Source of the DNA: Thiocystis minor
GTDB lineage: Bacteria > Pseudomonadota > Gammaproteobacteria > Chromatiales > Chromatiaceae
Reading direction: 5' to 3'
Length of the DNA: 47,223 bases
NCBI RefSeq assembly: GCF_016653465.1
Contig: NZ_NHSQ01000043.1
Location: 1 to 47,223, forward strand
Position 1 is the stretch's first letter; every line of letters starts with the position of its first letter. Positions 35,670-43,540 of the stretch are shown here, in pieces. The notes beneath the pieces are model-generated. The model was not told the origin of the DNA, searched no databases, and saw only the letters and a list, made by a program, of their open reading frames with translations. The translations under genes were made by a program, and so were the position numbers.

Positions 35670-35804
35670 GAACAATAAAGCACACAAAGAGCGGAAAGGA
35701 CTTCAAAGTCTTGTCTTGATGACGATATTCATACCCCAGGGGATGATTGCCATGCGTATTACAAGCCCTTGTTATTCTTTGCGTACTTTGTGCCTTTGCG
35801 GTTT
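35670..35804. repeat. Interspersed ~130-bp element, copy 2
   Basis: Same orientation as copy 1. It shares CTTGTCTTGATGACGATA (35710-35727) and CAAGCCCTTGTTATTCTTTG (35762-35781), each with one change from copy 1, and the right end CTTTGCGGTT (35794-35803). The left end is decayed (GAACAATAAAG). It fills the gap between the mop stop and the modA start. Confidence 0.8.
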
Positions 35805-35817
35805 CTGATACCGGATG

Positions 35818-36246
35818 TCAGGGTTTAGTGGCCAGAATGATCTGAGACGCCTTGATCAGAGCGCAGGCGCGCGCACCCGCCTTGAGCCCCAGACCGTGCA
35901 GACTGTCGAGCGTGATCGCCGCCGTCAGCTCCGGGCCGCTGTCCGACTGGATCACGACGATGGCGTTGACCGCGCCTTCCTCGCAGCGCGCGACCGTGCC
36001 CCAGATCTGATTGCGGGCGCTGGTCTTGATCGCTGGATCGGTGAGAAGGATGACCGAGGGCGCCTTGACCAGCGCATAGGCTTCCCGTCCGGGCGCGAGT
36101 TCCAGATGATCGACGCTGCGATTGGTGACGATGGCCGTGAGTTCGAGACCGCCGATGTCGAGGATGACCTCGGCATTGACGGCGCCTTTGTCGACCGATT
36201 TCACGGTGCCATGGAATTGATTGCGGGCACTGGTGTGCATGGTCAT
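35818..36246 (-). CDS. mop: Molbindin with two Mop domains
   Basis: Small cytoplasmic molybdate-binding protein, 142 residues, made of two tandem Mop/TOBE domains. Each begins with the signature SARNQ (residues 6-10 and 76-80), followed by G-x-V and a GAVNAxV pattern. Such di-molbindins buffer or store molybdate. AGGAGATATCC precedes the ATG at 36246 (an ATG two codons later is also possible). It lies upstream of modABC on the same strand, separated only by the interspersed element. Confidence 0.93.
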   Translation of the reverse strand: MTMHTSARNQFHGTVKSVDKGAVNAEVILDIGGLELTAIVTNRSVDHLELAPGREAYALVKAPSVILLTDPAIKTSARNQIWGTVARCEEGAVNAIVVIQSDSGPELTAAITLDSLHGLGLKAGARACALIKASQIILATKP

Positions 36247-36380
36247 GGATATCTCCTGTTTTGAGGGTTGAGGGTTCGGAGCGGGTTGCCGTGGCGTCGA
36301 CGACCTGTCCGGCCATGTCGCGCGCCGGATCGTCAACGAATTGCTAGATTAAGGTCTGGCATGGGTTGCTGGACAATCCA

Positions 36381-36415
36381 GCTTTATATAAAAAATGATA
36401 CAACGCTTCATATAG
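36381..36415. promoter_or_regulatory. Direct repeats upstream of mop, possible ModE half-sites
   Basis: GCTTTATATAA (36381-36391) and GCTTCATATAG (36405-36415) are near-identical 11-mers in an AT-rich stretch about 135 bp upstream of mop. ModE operators contain TATAT-type half-sites, usually inverted; these are direct, so the assignment is weak. Confidence 0.3.
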
Positions 36416-36521
36416 AATAAAAAGCAATTAAACCTTGTTGTTACGGAAGGCGTTATTTTTAATGAGATACAGCGTCATTGATCAGAGCGGCACCGGAATC
36501 GCCCCATGCGAGCGCACCGGG

Positions 36522-36929
36522 TCATCGCGGCATCCGCGTGTCGAAACCGAGGCTGATCACCGGATCGACATCCTCCCCAAAAGGCTGCCGCCAGCGGCGC
36601 ACGAGCCAGCGTCCATCCAAGAGTCGCCACGCCTGGAGCGACTCGCCGTAGGTCAGCGCGGGATAGATCTCTTCGTCGTCATCCGAGCGCGGCTCGATCA
36701 GTCGATAATCGGAGGCGCAGAAGCAGGGCTTTCCAGTCTGATCATCGCCGATCACCCGCCGCGCCGGAACCTCGTACTCCCGATAGACTCGGAACGACTG
36801 GGGCACAATCGCCAACGCCTGCCAAGGCTCGGGAAGCCAGGCCTGCCATTGGGGTTGGCAGCACTTGACCGTGTTGCGTGATGACCCTTCCCGGGGTACC
36901 GCGCCGAAAATACAGGGCGAATGTGTCAT
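36522..36929 (-). CDS. Hypothetical protein in the molybdate region
   Basis: A 135-residue frame with natural amino-acid composition (Trp- and Arg-rich, with CFCASDYRLIEPRSDDDEE and AWRLLDGRWLVRRWRQPF). I do not recognise a family. There is no signal peptide or membrane segment. It lies between mop and modE on the same strand as both. The ribosome-binding site is weak. The balanced composition and the absence of a better frame on either strand support it being a real gene. Confidence 0.55.
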   Translation of the reverse strand: MTHSPCIFGAVPREGSSRNTVKCCQPQWQAWLPEPWQALAIVPQSFRVYREYEVPARRVIGDDQTGKPCFCASDYRLIEPRSDDDEEIYPALTYGESLQAWRLLDGRWLVRRWRQPFGEDVDPVISLGFDTRMPR

Positions 36930-37199
36930 GGCGATTGCTCGTCGGGATGTGGCGGCTCGATTGAACCGCCGAATCGTGATCGCAAGAAAGCGCTGGCCGG
37001 TCCTGATGGCTGGGCCAGCGGAAAACCTCGTGGTGCGCAGCGGCGCTATTATTAAAGCATGATAAATGCCAAGTTGTATTTCTATAAACAGAACACTGTT
37101 TTTAAAAATTTTTATGCTCGGTCACGCGAAGGGAAAATAGCGCTCGTGACAGCTTTCAGCCAACTCTTGCGGAAATTTGGCGGCTTTGCGACAGCGGTT

Positions 37200-37406
37200 G
37201 AAGGGCTTAACATTGTCATTCGACTGTCCATCGAAGAGCAGCGGCGTTTCGTCGATCTGTTGCTGGATCCCCCGCCCCCGTCTCCCGCCCTGCAACGTGC
37301 GGCGAAGGCCCACCGCCGAGCTGATCCAAGGTTAAGAGTGCCCCGCTTTCGGATCGAAAACCTGTCGTCCGTGCATAACCGGACGGGGTTTCAGAGTGGT
37401 GTCGAT
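37200..37406 (+). pseudogene. Remnant of a TacA/TacT-type toxin-antitoxin pair
   Basis: One frame reads first like the end of a DUF1778 antitoxin (IRLSIEEQRRFVDLLLDPPP then ALQRAAKAHRR) and then, without a stop, like the start of a GNAT toxin (FRIENLSSVHNRTGFQSGVD). In intact pairs the antitoxin needs about 50 more residues at its N-terminus and the toxin about 130 more at its C-terminus; neither is seen. The DNA upstream (37030-37150) is AT-rich. This is most likely a decayed toxin-antitoxin locus. Confidence 0.5.
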
Positions 37407-37494
37407 TGGCGCCTGAGAAGGTTGCCAACTCGATGTCGCTGGACGACGTGGAGAACATCGGGAGCGGCGTGTCATGGGTTGGGTCTAACGCGGT

Positions 37495-38304
37495 TTAATT
37501 GTCCACGCCGATGATAACGCCGGAGGCGGGGAAGATGGCGCAGGCGGTTTCGCCCTCGGCAATCCCCATCCGGTCGAGCGCGTCCGAAGCGATCACCCCA
37601 CGAATCGTGACCCCGGAGGCAAGCGCGACCACCACCTCTGCAGGACCGTCGCTGCGGGTCACTCGCTGAACCAGGCCGCACAGCACATTGACGCCTGCGT
37701 TCGCCCCTGGATCCGGCGCCCGGACGATGCCGACGGCGACCGCCTTGATCAAGGCCCAGACCTGACGGCCGGGGCGCAGGCCCAAAGATTCGACGCTCTC
37801 GTTGGTGACTCCGGCGGCGATGCGTTCGCCGCCCTGGATTTCGATCAGGATCTCGGCGTCCACGGTGCGGGCGGTGACGGAGACGATCCGCCCGATGAGC
37901 TGATTGCGGGCGCTGGTGCGCATGGCGAGCCGGCGCAGCAGGTCGAGCGCAGCCGTCGAGTCGCCCATGGCGGCGTTGATCCCCTCCAAAAAGCGGGCGT
38001 ATTCGGTGGCGATGGTGCGATAGGCGGCGATCAGGCGGCGACCCTCGTCGGTGAGACGGGCGCCGCCGCCGCCCCGGCCGCCGGTCGCGGTCGCCACCAC
38101 CGGCGCGGGGGCGACGTTGTTCATCGCGTCCACTGCGTCCCAGGCAGCCTTATAGCTGATCTTGAGCGACTTGGCAGCCTGGGTGATGGAGCCCCGCTCG
38201 GCGATCTGTTCCAGCAGCGCGATACGCTCCTCGCCGAGAAAGGCGACATCGTTGACGTTGAGCCAGAATTCGCCGGCGACGTTGAGCGGTTTATTGTTCG
38301 ACAT
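37495..38304 (-). CDS. modE: Molybdate-responsive regulator ModE
   Basis: Transcription factor that binds molybdate and then represses modABC and adjusts molybdoenzyme genes. The 269-residue protein has an N-terminal winged helix-turn-helix (ERGSITQAAKSLKISYKAAW, about residues 36-55), then two Mop domains: the first starts at TSARNQLIGRI (130-140) and the second near residue 200. The stop codon TAA lies in the recurrent motif TAAACCGCG (37489-37497 on the minus strand). It begins 7 bp after the dsbB stop, an unusual neighbour, so dsbB and modE are probably co-transcribed. Confidence 0.93.
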   Translation of the reverse strand: MSNNKPLNVAGEFWLNVNDVAFLGEERIALLEQIAERGSITQAAKSLKISYKAAWDAVDAMNNVAPAPVVATATGGRGGGGARLTDEGRRLIAAYRTIATEYARFLEGINAAMGDSTAALDLLRRLAMRTSARNQLIGRIVSVTARTVDAEILIEIQGGERIAAGVTNESVESLGLRPGRQVWALIKAVAVGIVRAPDPGANAGVNVLCGLVQRVTRSDGPAEVVVALASGVTIRGVIASDALDRMGIAEGETACAIFPASGVIIGVDN

Positions 38305-38311
38305 GGCAGGA

Positions 38312-38839
38312 TTAGAGCAGATTCGCGCGGGGCGAGCGCCGGCCCCGCCAAAGCGTCCAGGCCGTGACGGCAAGCGTCAGGACGAACAGGAAAAAGGCCC
38401 AGTTCGCCAGCGACAGACCCAGGATGACCAGTTCCCGATCCTCGCAGAATCCGCTGGCCAGAAAGAGCGAAGGGGCCTGTTGGCCGAGCCATTCGACCAG
38501 TCGTTCGATGGGGCCTAATTGGCCGCCGACACAGGAGACCGTGTCCACCGGCTGGAATTGCAGCCAGCTCTGATAGGCGGCGACACCGGCGCCGACGGCG
38601 GCGAGCGCCAGCAATCCCAGGCCGGACGCCTGGACCGCCAGACGCGACCCGCCAGGGGACTCGGCCAGCGCGGCGGCCGTCGCCAACAGCGCCATCAGCA
38701 TGAACAGCAGACGCTGAAAGATGCAGAGATGGCAGGGGTCCAGATTCAGCCAGGGCGTCAGGATCAGGCTCGCCAGCGCGGCCGAGGCACTAAGCATGGT
38801 CAGTAGAATCCAAACCGGACGCGGTACGATCTTCAGCAT
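38312..38839 (-). CDS. dsbB: Disulfide-bond formation protein DsbB
   Basis: Inner-membrane quinone reductase that reoxidises periplasmic DsbA. The 175-residue protein has four membrane segments. The first redox pair is DPCHLC (C36, C39) and the second pair C103 and C132, close to E. coli DsbB (41/44 and 104/130). Followed 7 bp later by modE on the same strand. Confidence 0.93.
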   Translation of the reverse strand: MLKIVPRPVWILLTMLSASAALASLILTPWLNLDPCHLCIFQRLLFMLMALLATAAALAESPGGSRLAVQASGLGLLALAAVGAGVAAYQSWLQFQPVDTVSCVGGQLGPIERLVEWLGQQAPSLFLASGFCEDRELVILGLSLANWAFFLFVLTLAVTAWTLWRGRRSPRANLL

Positions 38840-38875
38840 TGTTCGAGATTCCTTTTAGGTCGTTCAGTTGGACCG

Positions 38876-39226
38876 TCAAACCGCCGGCACGGAGCCGTCA
38901 ATCCGAGCGTCCCCATTGGTAAAGCCCGCCTCGACGGGCACGCGCAGATAGAAGAGGCTCAAACCCTGGGCGCCGAGATGGGTAATGAAACGATCTGCCT
39001 CCGCCTCGGTGAGCACGAAACCGACCTCGACCGGCAGATCCCCGGCAAGCTCGAAGAAATGCTCTTCGTGCAGACGCCCGTGCCGGCCAAACCCCGCCAG
39101 TGCGCGAAACGCCGAACCGCCATGGAAGCCCATGGACCGCGCCTCCTCCAGCAGCCATTCATACGCCAATCTGCGATGATGGCGGCGGTTTTCGGCGACA
39201 TAGAATTTGAGAAAACACCCCTGCAT
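38876..39226 (-). CDS. DUF190 family protein
   Basis: Small soluble protein of the DUF190 family (116 residues), whose fold resembles PII signalling proteins; function unknown. Key segments are MQGCFLKFYVAENRRHHR at the start and ARSMGFHGGSAFRALAGFGRHG. DUF190 genes commonly lie beside crcB, as here. The ATG at 39226 follows AAGAGGAA; the open frame further upstream is not conserved. The motif CGCGGTTTAA lies just upstream of this ribosome-binding site. Confidence 0.85.
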   Translation of the reverse strand: MQGCFLKFYVAENRRHHRRLAYEWLLEEARSMGFHGGSAFRALAGFGRHGRLHEEHFFELAGDLPVEVGFVLTEAEADRFITHLGAQGLSLFYLRVPVEAGFTNGDARIDGSVPAV

Positions 39227-39350
39227 GGTCGCGTTCCTCTTGAGATTAAACCGCGCCCAGCGCGGTATGCGCTGTTTTTGCATTGGACCGGCCCCGGCAG
39301 AATCAACGACCGCTGGAGCTGGCGCTGTTTAAGTGATTAAAAATATAAAT

Positions 39351-39436
39351 TTAAAACCGCGTCTCACCGAGATCGAGGACATCTCCACAGCTAGACACAA
39401 CATGAGAATTACGCATTCCGCTCTGGACGCGGTTTA
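39351..39436. repeat. Inverted pair of the TAAACCGCG motif
   Basis: AAACCGCGTC (39355-39364 region) and GACGCGGTTT (39426-39435) face each other across about 60 bp between crcB and the DUF190 gene. This repeats the arrangement seen between dctP and dctQ. The left copy has one extra A before ACCGCG. Confidence 0.6.
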
Positions 39437-39467
39437 GGTGAAGTTCCAGTCCGGTTCCAGCCCGGCG

Positions 39468-39854
39468 TCAAGCGCGCATCAGCAGATAGGCCAGCCACAG
39501 GCCGAGCGCCGTCATGGTCAGCGAACCGGTCAGGTGCGCCAGGATCGCAACCAGGCCCCAGAGATAATCGCCCCGCGCCAGCAGATTGACCACCTCCGCC
39601 GAAAAGGTGGAAAACGTGGTGAGACCGCCAAGAAAGCCGGTGACGATGAGCAGGCGCGCTTCTGGTGGCAGACCGGGATGCCGGGAAAACCAGGCGACGG
39701 CCAGACCGATCAGCAGCCCGCCCAGCAGGTTGGCCGCCAGAGTTCCGAGCGGCAGGGTCGGAAAGAGCGGATTGAGCCGGCTGCCCAGGAACCAGCGCAG
39801 CAGCGCGCCGAGTCCGGCGCCGGTGAACACCGAGAAAACGGATAGAAGCGTCAT
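39468..39854 (-). CDS. crcB: Fluoride channel CrcB/FluC
   Basis: Dual-topology fluoride efflux channel, 128 residues with four membrane helices. The pore motif TFSTFSAE and the conserved [10 protein letters not shown] are present. The gene starts 7 bp after the SemiSWEET gene stops. I searched the upstream and downstream gaps by eye and found no convincing fluoride riboswitch. The adjacent DUF190 gene is a frequent partner of crcB. Confidence 0.92.
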   Translation of the reverse strand: MTLLSVFSVFTGAGLGALLRWFLGSRLNPLFPTLPLGTLAANLLGGLLIGLAVAWFSRHPGLPPEARLLIVTGFLGGLTTFSTFSAEVVNLLARGDYLWGLVAILAHLTGSLTMTALGLWLAYLLMRA

Positions 39855-39861
39855 GCCGCGC

Positions 39862-40125
39862 TCAGGATTCCCGTGGTTCGGTCAGCTTATGCCAGAGGAC
39901 GATCGTCGCCAGCAGCAGGGTCACGCCGTTGGCGAGGATGATCGGCCAGGCCCCGAGCAGGATGCCATAAAGGCCCCACAACGCCACCCCAGCCGTGAAC
40001 AGAAGATACATCCAGAGCGAAAGGGCGCGGGTGTCGCGGGTGCGCAGGGTCTGCCAAACCTGAGGGACGAAGGAGGCCGTGGTCAAAAAGGCGGCGGCAT
40101 AGCCGAGCAGATCCGGGTGTGACAT
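39862..40125 (-). CDS. SemiSWEET-type sugar transporter
   Basis: Three-helix half-transporter of 87 residues that should dimerise to move sugar down its gradient. It shows the family pattern of [13 protein letters not shown], then [10 protein letters not shown], a [17 protein letters not shown] stretch with the conserved Asn, and a third helix. It stops 7 bp before crcB. With sucrose genes elsewhere in the window, sucrose is a possible substrate but this is not shown by the sequence. Confidence 0.88.
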   Translation of the reverse strand: MSHPDLLGYAAAFLTTASFVPQVWQTLRTRDTRALSLWMYLLFTAGVALWGLYGILLGAWPIILANGVTLLLATIVLWHKLTEPRES

Positions 40126-40188
40126 GGTGACCGCGCCAGAATTTGGAAATCGATGTCAGTGCCAAATCGAAAGACGGCCAGACTTGCG

Positions 40189-40506
40189 TTATTTGGCGCG
40201 TCCGGCCTTCTCGTCCAGGCCCGAGAGTCCGAAACGACGATCCAGTTCCGCCAGCACCTGCGCCGGCCCCAATCCCTGCTGGGCCAGCAGTACCAGGGTG
40301 TGAAACCAGAGGTCGGCGACCTCATACACGATTTTCTCGGGAACCCCATCCTTGGCCGCCATCACGGTTTCGGTGGCCTCCTCGCCGATCTTCTTGAGGA
40401 TGGCGTCGAGTCCCTTGGCATAGAGCCGGGCGACATAGGACGAGTCGGGATCGGCCGCCTTGCGTTCTTCCAGGATGACCGAAAGACGTTCGAGGATATC
40501 GCTCAT
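40189..40506 (-). CDS. hisE: Phosphoribosyl-ATP diphosphatase (HisE)
   Basis: Second step of histidine synthesis: hydrolyses phosphoribosyl-ATP to phosphoribosyl-AMP. The 105-residue all-alpha protein contains the MazG-like metal motif EEATETVMA and the helix [14 protein letters not shown]. It is separate from hisI, as in many proteobacteria other than enterics. It follows hisI by 15 bp on the minus strand. Confidence 0.95.
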   Translation of the reverse strand: MSDILERLSVILEERKAADPDSSYVARLYAKGLDAILKKIGEEATETVMAAKDGVPEKIVYEVADLWFHTLVLLAQQGLGPAQVLAELDRRFGLSGLDEKAGRAK

Positions 40507-40521
40507 CGTGGCAGGCTCCGA

Positions 40522-40917
40522 TCAGGATTGACGGTAGATGGCATCCGGATCCTTCAGCACCGGCGCGATCTCGGCCCAGTCCCCGTTGGCGTCCAGTTCG
40601 CGGTAGAAGCAGTGATGACGCCCGGTATGACAGGCGATCCCACCCTTTTGTTCGACCTCGATGACGACGACATCGGCATCGCAGTCGATCCGGATCGCGT
40701 GCACGACCTGCTGATGCCCGGATTCCTCGCCCTTGTGCCACAGCCGTCCGCGCGAGCGCGACCAGTACACGGCATGCCCGGTGTCGCGGGTGAGCCCAAG
40801 CGACTCGCGGTTCATCCAGGCCATCATCAGGATGACGCCGGTTCCGGTTTCCTGGGCGATGGCGGGCACTAGCCCGTCCGCTCCCCATTTGATGGCGTCG
40901 AGCCACTGATCGGACAT
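40522..40917 (-). CDS. hisI: Phosphoribosyl-AMP cyclohydrolase (HisI)
   Basis: Third step of histidine synthesis, opening the adenine ring of phosphoribosyl-AMP. The 131 residues include [26 protein letters not shown] and the metal site [15 protein letters not shown] with [10 protein letters not shown]. Followed by hisE. Upstream, between it and hisA, only 27 bp remain; hisF, usually found here, is absent. Confidence 0.95.
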   Translation of the reverse strand: MSDQWLDAIKWGADGLVPAIAQETGTGVILMMAWMNRESLGLTRDTGHAVYWSRSRGRLWHKGEESGHQQVVHAIRIDCDADVVVIEVEQKGGIACHTGRHHCFYRELDANGDWAEIAPVLKDPDAIYRQS

Positions 40918-40944
40918 ATGTTTCGTTCTCGCTTTAGACGCGGT

Positions 40945-41688
40945 TTAGACGGATGGATTCAGCTGGTCGGCCAGCCTCTGGCCCTCGGCAAAGTCGAGCG
41001 TCCCTTCATAGATGGCGCGACCGGTGATAGCGGCGGTAATCCCGCTGCCGGCGCTTTCCGCCAAGACGCGGATATCGTCGATGGTCGTGATCCCGCCCGA
41101 GGCGATGATCGGAATGCGGATCGCCTCGGCCAGCGCGCGGGTCGCCTCGACATTGGGTCCGGTCAGCATGCCGTCGCGCCCGATATCGGTATAAACAATG
41201 GCGGTGACGCCGTCGTCCTCGAAGCGTTTGGCCAGATCCTCGACCCGATGGGGAGTCATTTCGGCCCAGCCCTTGATCGCGACCTGTCCATCCCTGGCAT
41301 CGAGCCCGACCATGACCTGCCCCGGAAAGGAGCGACAGGCGCGCGCGACGAACTCCGGATCCTTGACCGCCTGGGTGCCGATGATGCAATAGGAGACACC
41401 GGCCTTCAGATAGGCTTCGATGGTCTTCTCATAGCGGATGCCGCCGCCGACCTGGATCGACAAGCCCGGATAGGCCTCCGTAATCTCGCGAATCGACGCG
41501 CCATTCATCGGCTCGCCGGCGAAGGCGCCATTGAGATCGACCAGATGCAGCCGGCGAGCGCCCTCGCCCACCCAGCGCCCGGCCATCTCCACCGGATGGT
41601 CGGAAAAGATGGTCTCGTCGTCCATGCGACCCTGACGCAGACGCACGCAGCGCCCGTCCTTCAAATCGATTGCGGGAATCAGCAGCAC
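40945..41688 (-). CDS. hisA: ProFAR isomerase (HisA)
   Basis: Isomerises ProFAR to PRFAR in histidine synthesis. The 247-residue TIM barrel starts [17 protein letters not shown] with catalytic Asp8, and contains [15 protein letters not shown] and [11 protein letters not shown] with the second catalytic Asp. Its stop codon TAA lies in the recurrent motif TAAACCGCGTC (40939-40947 on the minus strand). It is separated from hisB by 83 bp of repeat-rich DNA, where hisH would normally be. Confidence 0.95.
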   Translation of the reverse strand: MLLIPAIDLKDGRCVRLRQGRMDDETIFSDHPVEMAGRWVGEGARRLHLVDLNGAFAGEPMNGASIREITEAYPGLSIQVGGGIRYEKTIEAYLKAGVSYCIIGTQAVKDPEFVARACRSFPGQVMVGLDARDGQVAIKGWAEMTPHRVEDLAKRFEDDGVTAIVYTDIGRDGMLTGPNVEATRALAEAIRIPIIASGGITTIDDIRVLAESAGSGITAAITGRAIYEGTLDFAEGQRLADQLNPSV

Positions 41689-41741
41689 TGGATGGCTCTC
41701 TCAACACATAAATGAATCGCGGGAATAGGCATTAGGCAATA

Positions 41742-41769
41742 ACTGACAACTGACAACCGACAACTGAGA
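41742..41769. repeat. 7-bp tandem repeat between hisB and hisA
   Basis: Four consecutive copies of a 7-bp unit, ACTGACA ACTGACA ACCGACA ACTGAGA, run from 41742 to 41769, the last two with one change each. The array ends 2 bp before the hisB stop codon on the other strand. Confidence 0.75.
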
Positions 41770-41771
41770 CT

Positions 41772-42377
41772 TCACAAAGCGCCCTTGGTCGAGGGCAGAA
41801 TGCCGGCCATGCGCGGATCGGGCTCGACAGCCATGCGCAGCGCGCGCCCGAACGCCTTGAAGATGGTCTCGGCCTGATGATGCGCATTGACGCCGCGCAG
41901 GTTATCGATATGCAGGGTCATGCCCGCGTGATTGACCAGACCCTGGAAAAACTCATGGAAGAGGTCTGCGTCGAAGGCGCCGATCAGGGCACGGGTGAAA
42001 TCGACCTGATAGACCAAACCGGGCCGGCCGGAGAGGTCGATGACCACGCGCGAAAGCGCCTCGTCCAGCGGCACATAGGCATGACCGTAGCGACGGATGC
42101 CCTGCTTGTCGCCCAATGCGCTGGCCAGCGCCTGACCGAGCGTGATCCCGAGATCCTCGACCGTGTGATGGGCGTCGATGTGCAGATCGCCCACCGCCTC
42201 GATGTCGAGATCGATCAGACCGTGGCGGGCCACCTGATCGAGCATGTGATCCAGAAAGGGCACGTCGGTCTGGAAACGCGAACGGCCGCTGCCGTCCAGA
42301 TCCAGGGTGACGTTGATCCGGGTTTCCAGTGTCTTGCGTTCGATGTGCGCCCGACGAGGAAGGGTATCGACAGCCAT
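41772..42377 (-). CDS. hisB: Imidazoleglycerol-phosphate dehydratase (HisB)
   Basis: Dehydrates imidazole-glycerol phosphate in histidine synthesis. A monofunctional 201-residue enzyme without the phosphatase domain of enteric HisB. The two metal-binding His-rich motifs [13 protein letters not shown] and [13 protein letters not shown] are present, as is [13 protein letters not shown]. First his gene of this minus-strand group. Confidence 0.96.
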   Translation of the reverse strand: MAVDTLPRRAHIERKTLETRINVTLDLDGSGRSRFQTDVPFLDHMLDQVARHGLIDLDIEAVGDLHIDAHHTVEDLGITLGQALASALGDKQGIRRYGHAYVPLDEALSRVVIDLSGRPGLVYQVDFTRALIGAFDADLFHEFFQGLVNHAGMTLHIDNLRGVNAHHQAETIFKAFGRALRMAVEPDPRMAGILPSTKGAL

Positions 42378-42519
42378 TGAATGATCGTTGCGTGGCCTGA
42401 AAGGCTGTCATTTAACCACAGACGGGCACCGAATCAGAAGACCCGCAATCAACGCAACGCCGATGGATTGAGGGACGTGCGAGGCAAGACAAAACGACAC
42501 CTGTCTTACCCCGCGCGGT

Positions 42520-43422
42520 TTAACGCTCGGTCAGGTAGATGTCGACCCGACGGTTCCTGCTTCGACCCTGTGCAGTGTCATTGCTGACGATCGGCTTGGT
42601 CTCGCCCATCCCCTCGGCGCGAATGCGGTCCTGCGCGACTCCCAGATCGACCAACGCCGCCTTGACGGCAATGGCGCGCTGTTCGGACAGGTCGAGATTC
42701 CGGGCCGCATTGCCCAGGCTGTCGGTATGACCTTGCAGCAGAACCGTCAGATTCGGATGCCGGCCCAAAAACTCCGCGACCTTTTCCAGACTTGCCGACC
42801 GTTCGGACGGCAGAGCGGCCCCGCCCATCGGGAAATTCAGATCGGATTCGGTGAGCGAAACCAACACGCCGTCATCCGTGAATTGAGCATTGAGGGTGGC
42901 ATAATCACGCTTAAGTTGAGCGAGTGCATCGTCCCGTGCCTGAGCAGATGCGTTGTCTTCCGCCAGTTCCCGCTGGTGCGCTTGTGCGATGGCGGCCAGA
43001 TCGTCGGCGATACGCTGACGCTCGTGCTCGAACGCCTTGGCCTGCTGGTCCTTCCATGCCTTCAGGTCATCCTCCAAGGTCTGAACCTTTTGCTCCGTGA
43101 CCGCCAGCAGTTCGCGCATGGCCTGCGTTTCCTGGACCAGCCGAGGATCCGACCCCGGCTCAGGCGCGCGCGCGGAGGGCGCGTCGGATGCCGCGGCGGC
43201 GACCGACTCGGCCGGACTCGGGGTCGCGATCCCGGCATGCCTGTCTTCCTGATCGACGGACGTCATCGGCGGCGTCGCGTCGACCAGATAAACGAGCAAC
43301 AGTCCCGAGGCGAACATCAGGATCAGAAAACCGACCGCCAGGAGCGATTTTTGCTGTAACGCTGACTCTGGTTTTCGTTCTGGCGCTGACTGCGTCGGTG
43401 GTGCTGGATTGGCGTCGGACAT
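42520..43422 (-). CDS. OmpA-family protein with N-terminal membrane anchor
   Basis: A 300-residue envelope protein. A single membrane segment (about residues 26-47, LLAVGFLILMFASGLLLVYL) is followed by a Pro/Ala-rich linker, a long coiled coil (about 95-180) and a C-terminal OmpA/MotB peptidoglycan-binding domain (about 190-300) with LLQGHTDSLGNAARNLDLSE and NRRVDIYL. The topology suggests an inner-membrane anchor reaching the cell wall. Its TAA stop lies in the motif TAAACCGCG. No motA-like partner is adjacent. Confidence 0.88.
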   Translation of the reverse strand: MSDANPAPPTQSAPERKPESALQQKSLLAVGFLILMFASGLLLVYLVDATPPMTSVDQEDRHAGIATPSPAESVAAAASDAPSARAPEPGSDPRLVQETQAMRELLAVTEQKVQTLEDDLKAWKDQQAKAFEHERQRIADDLAAIAQAHQRELAEDNASAQARDDALAQLKRDYATLNAQFTDDGVLVSLTESDLNFPMGGAALPSERSASLEKVAEFLGRHPNLTVLLQGHTDSLGNAARNLDLSEQRAIAVKAALVDLGVAQDRIRAEGMGETKPIVSNDTAQGRSRNRRVDIYLTER

Positions 43423-43496
43423 GGCGTTTCCTGTTCTTTAATGTGTCTGCGGGTGAAATTAAGAATGAGTATCCCGATTCAGAATGGCTGCAAGTC

Positions 43497-43526
43497 TTGT
43501 CGGGGCGATTGAAATCGCCCCGACAA
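43497..43526. terminator. Strong 13-bp hairpin between the SLAC1 and OmpA-like genes
   Basis: TTGTCGGGGCGAT (43497-43509) pairs perfectly with ATCGCCCCGACAA (43514-43526) around a TGAA loop. It begins 14 bp past the SLAC1-family stop on the minus strand. No long T-run follows on that strand, so it may act as a pause or rho-dependent end. Confidence 0.6.
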
Positions 43527-43540
43527 TTTCCGGAAATCGC

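Noticed and set aside
39227-39467. Possible fluoride riboswitch near crcB
   Set aside because: The gap lies downstream of crcB and shows no crcB-motif pattern; the gap upstream of crcB is only 7 bp.
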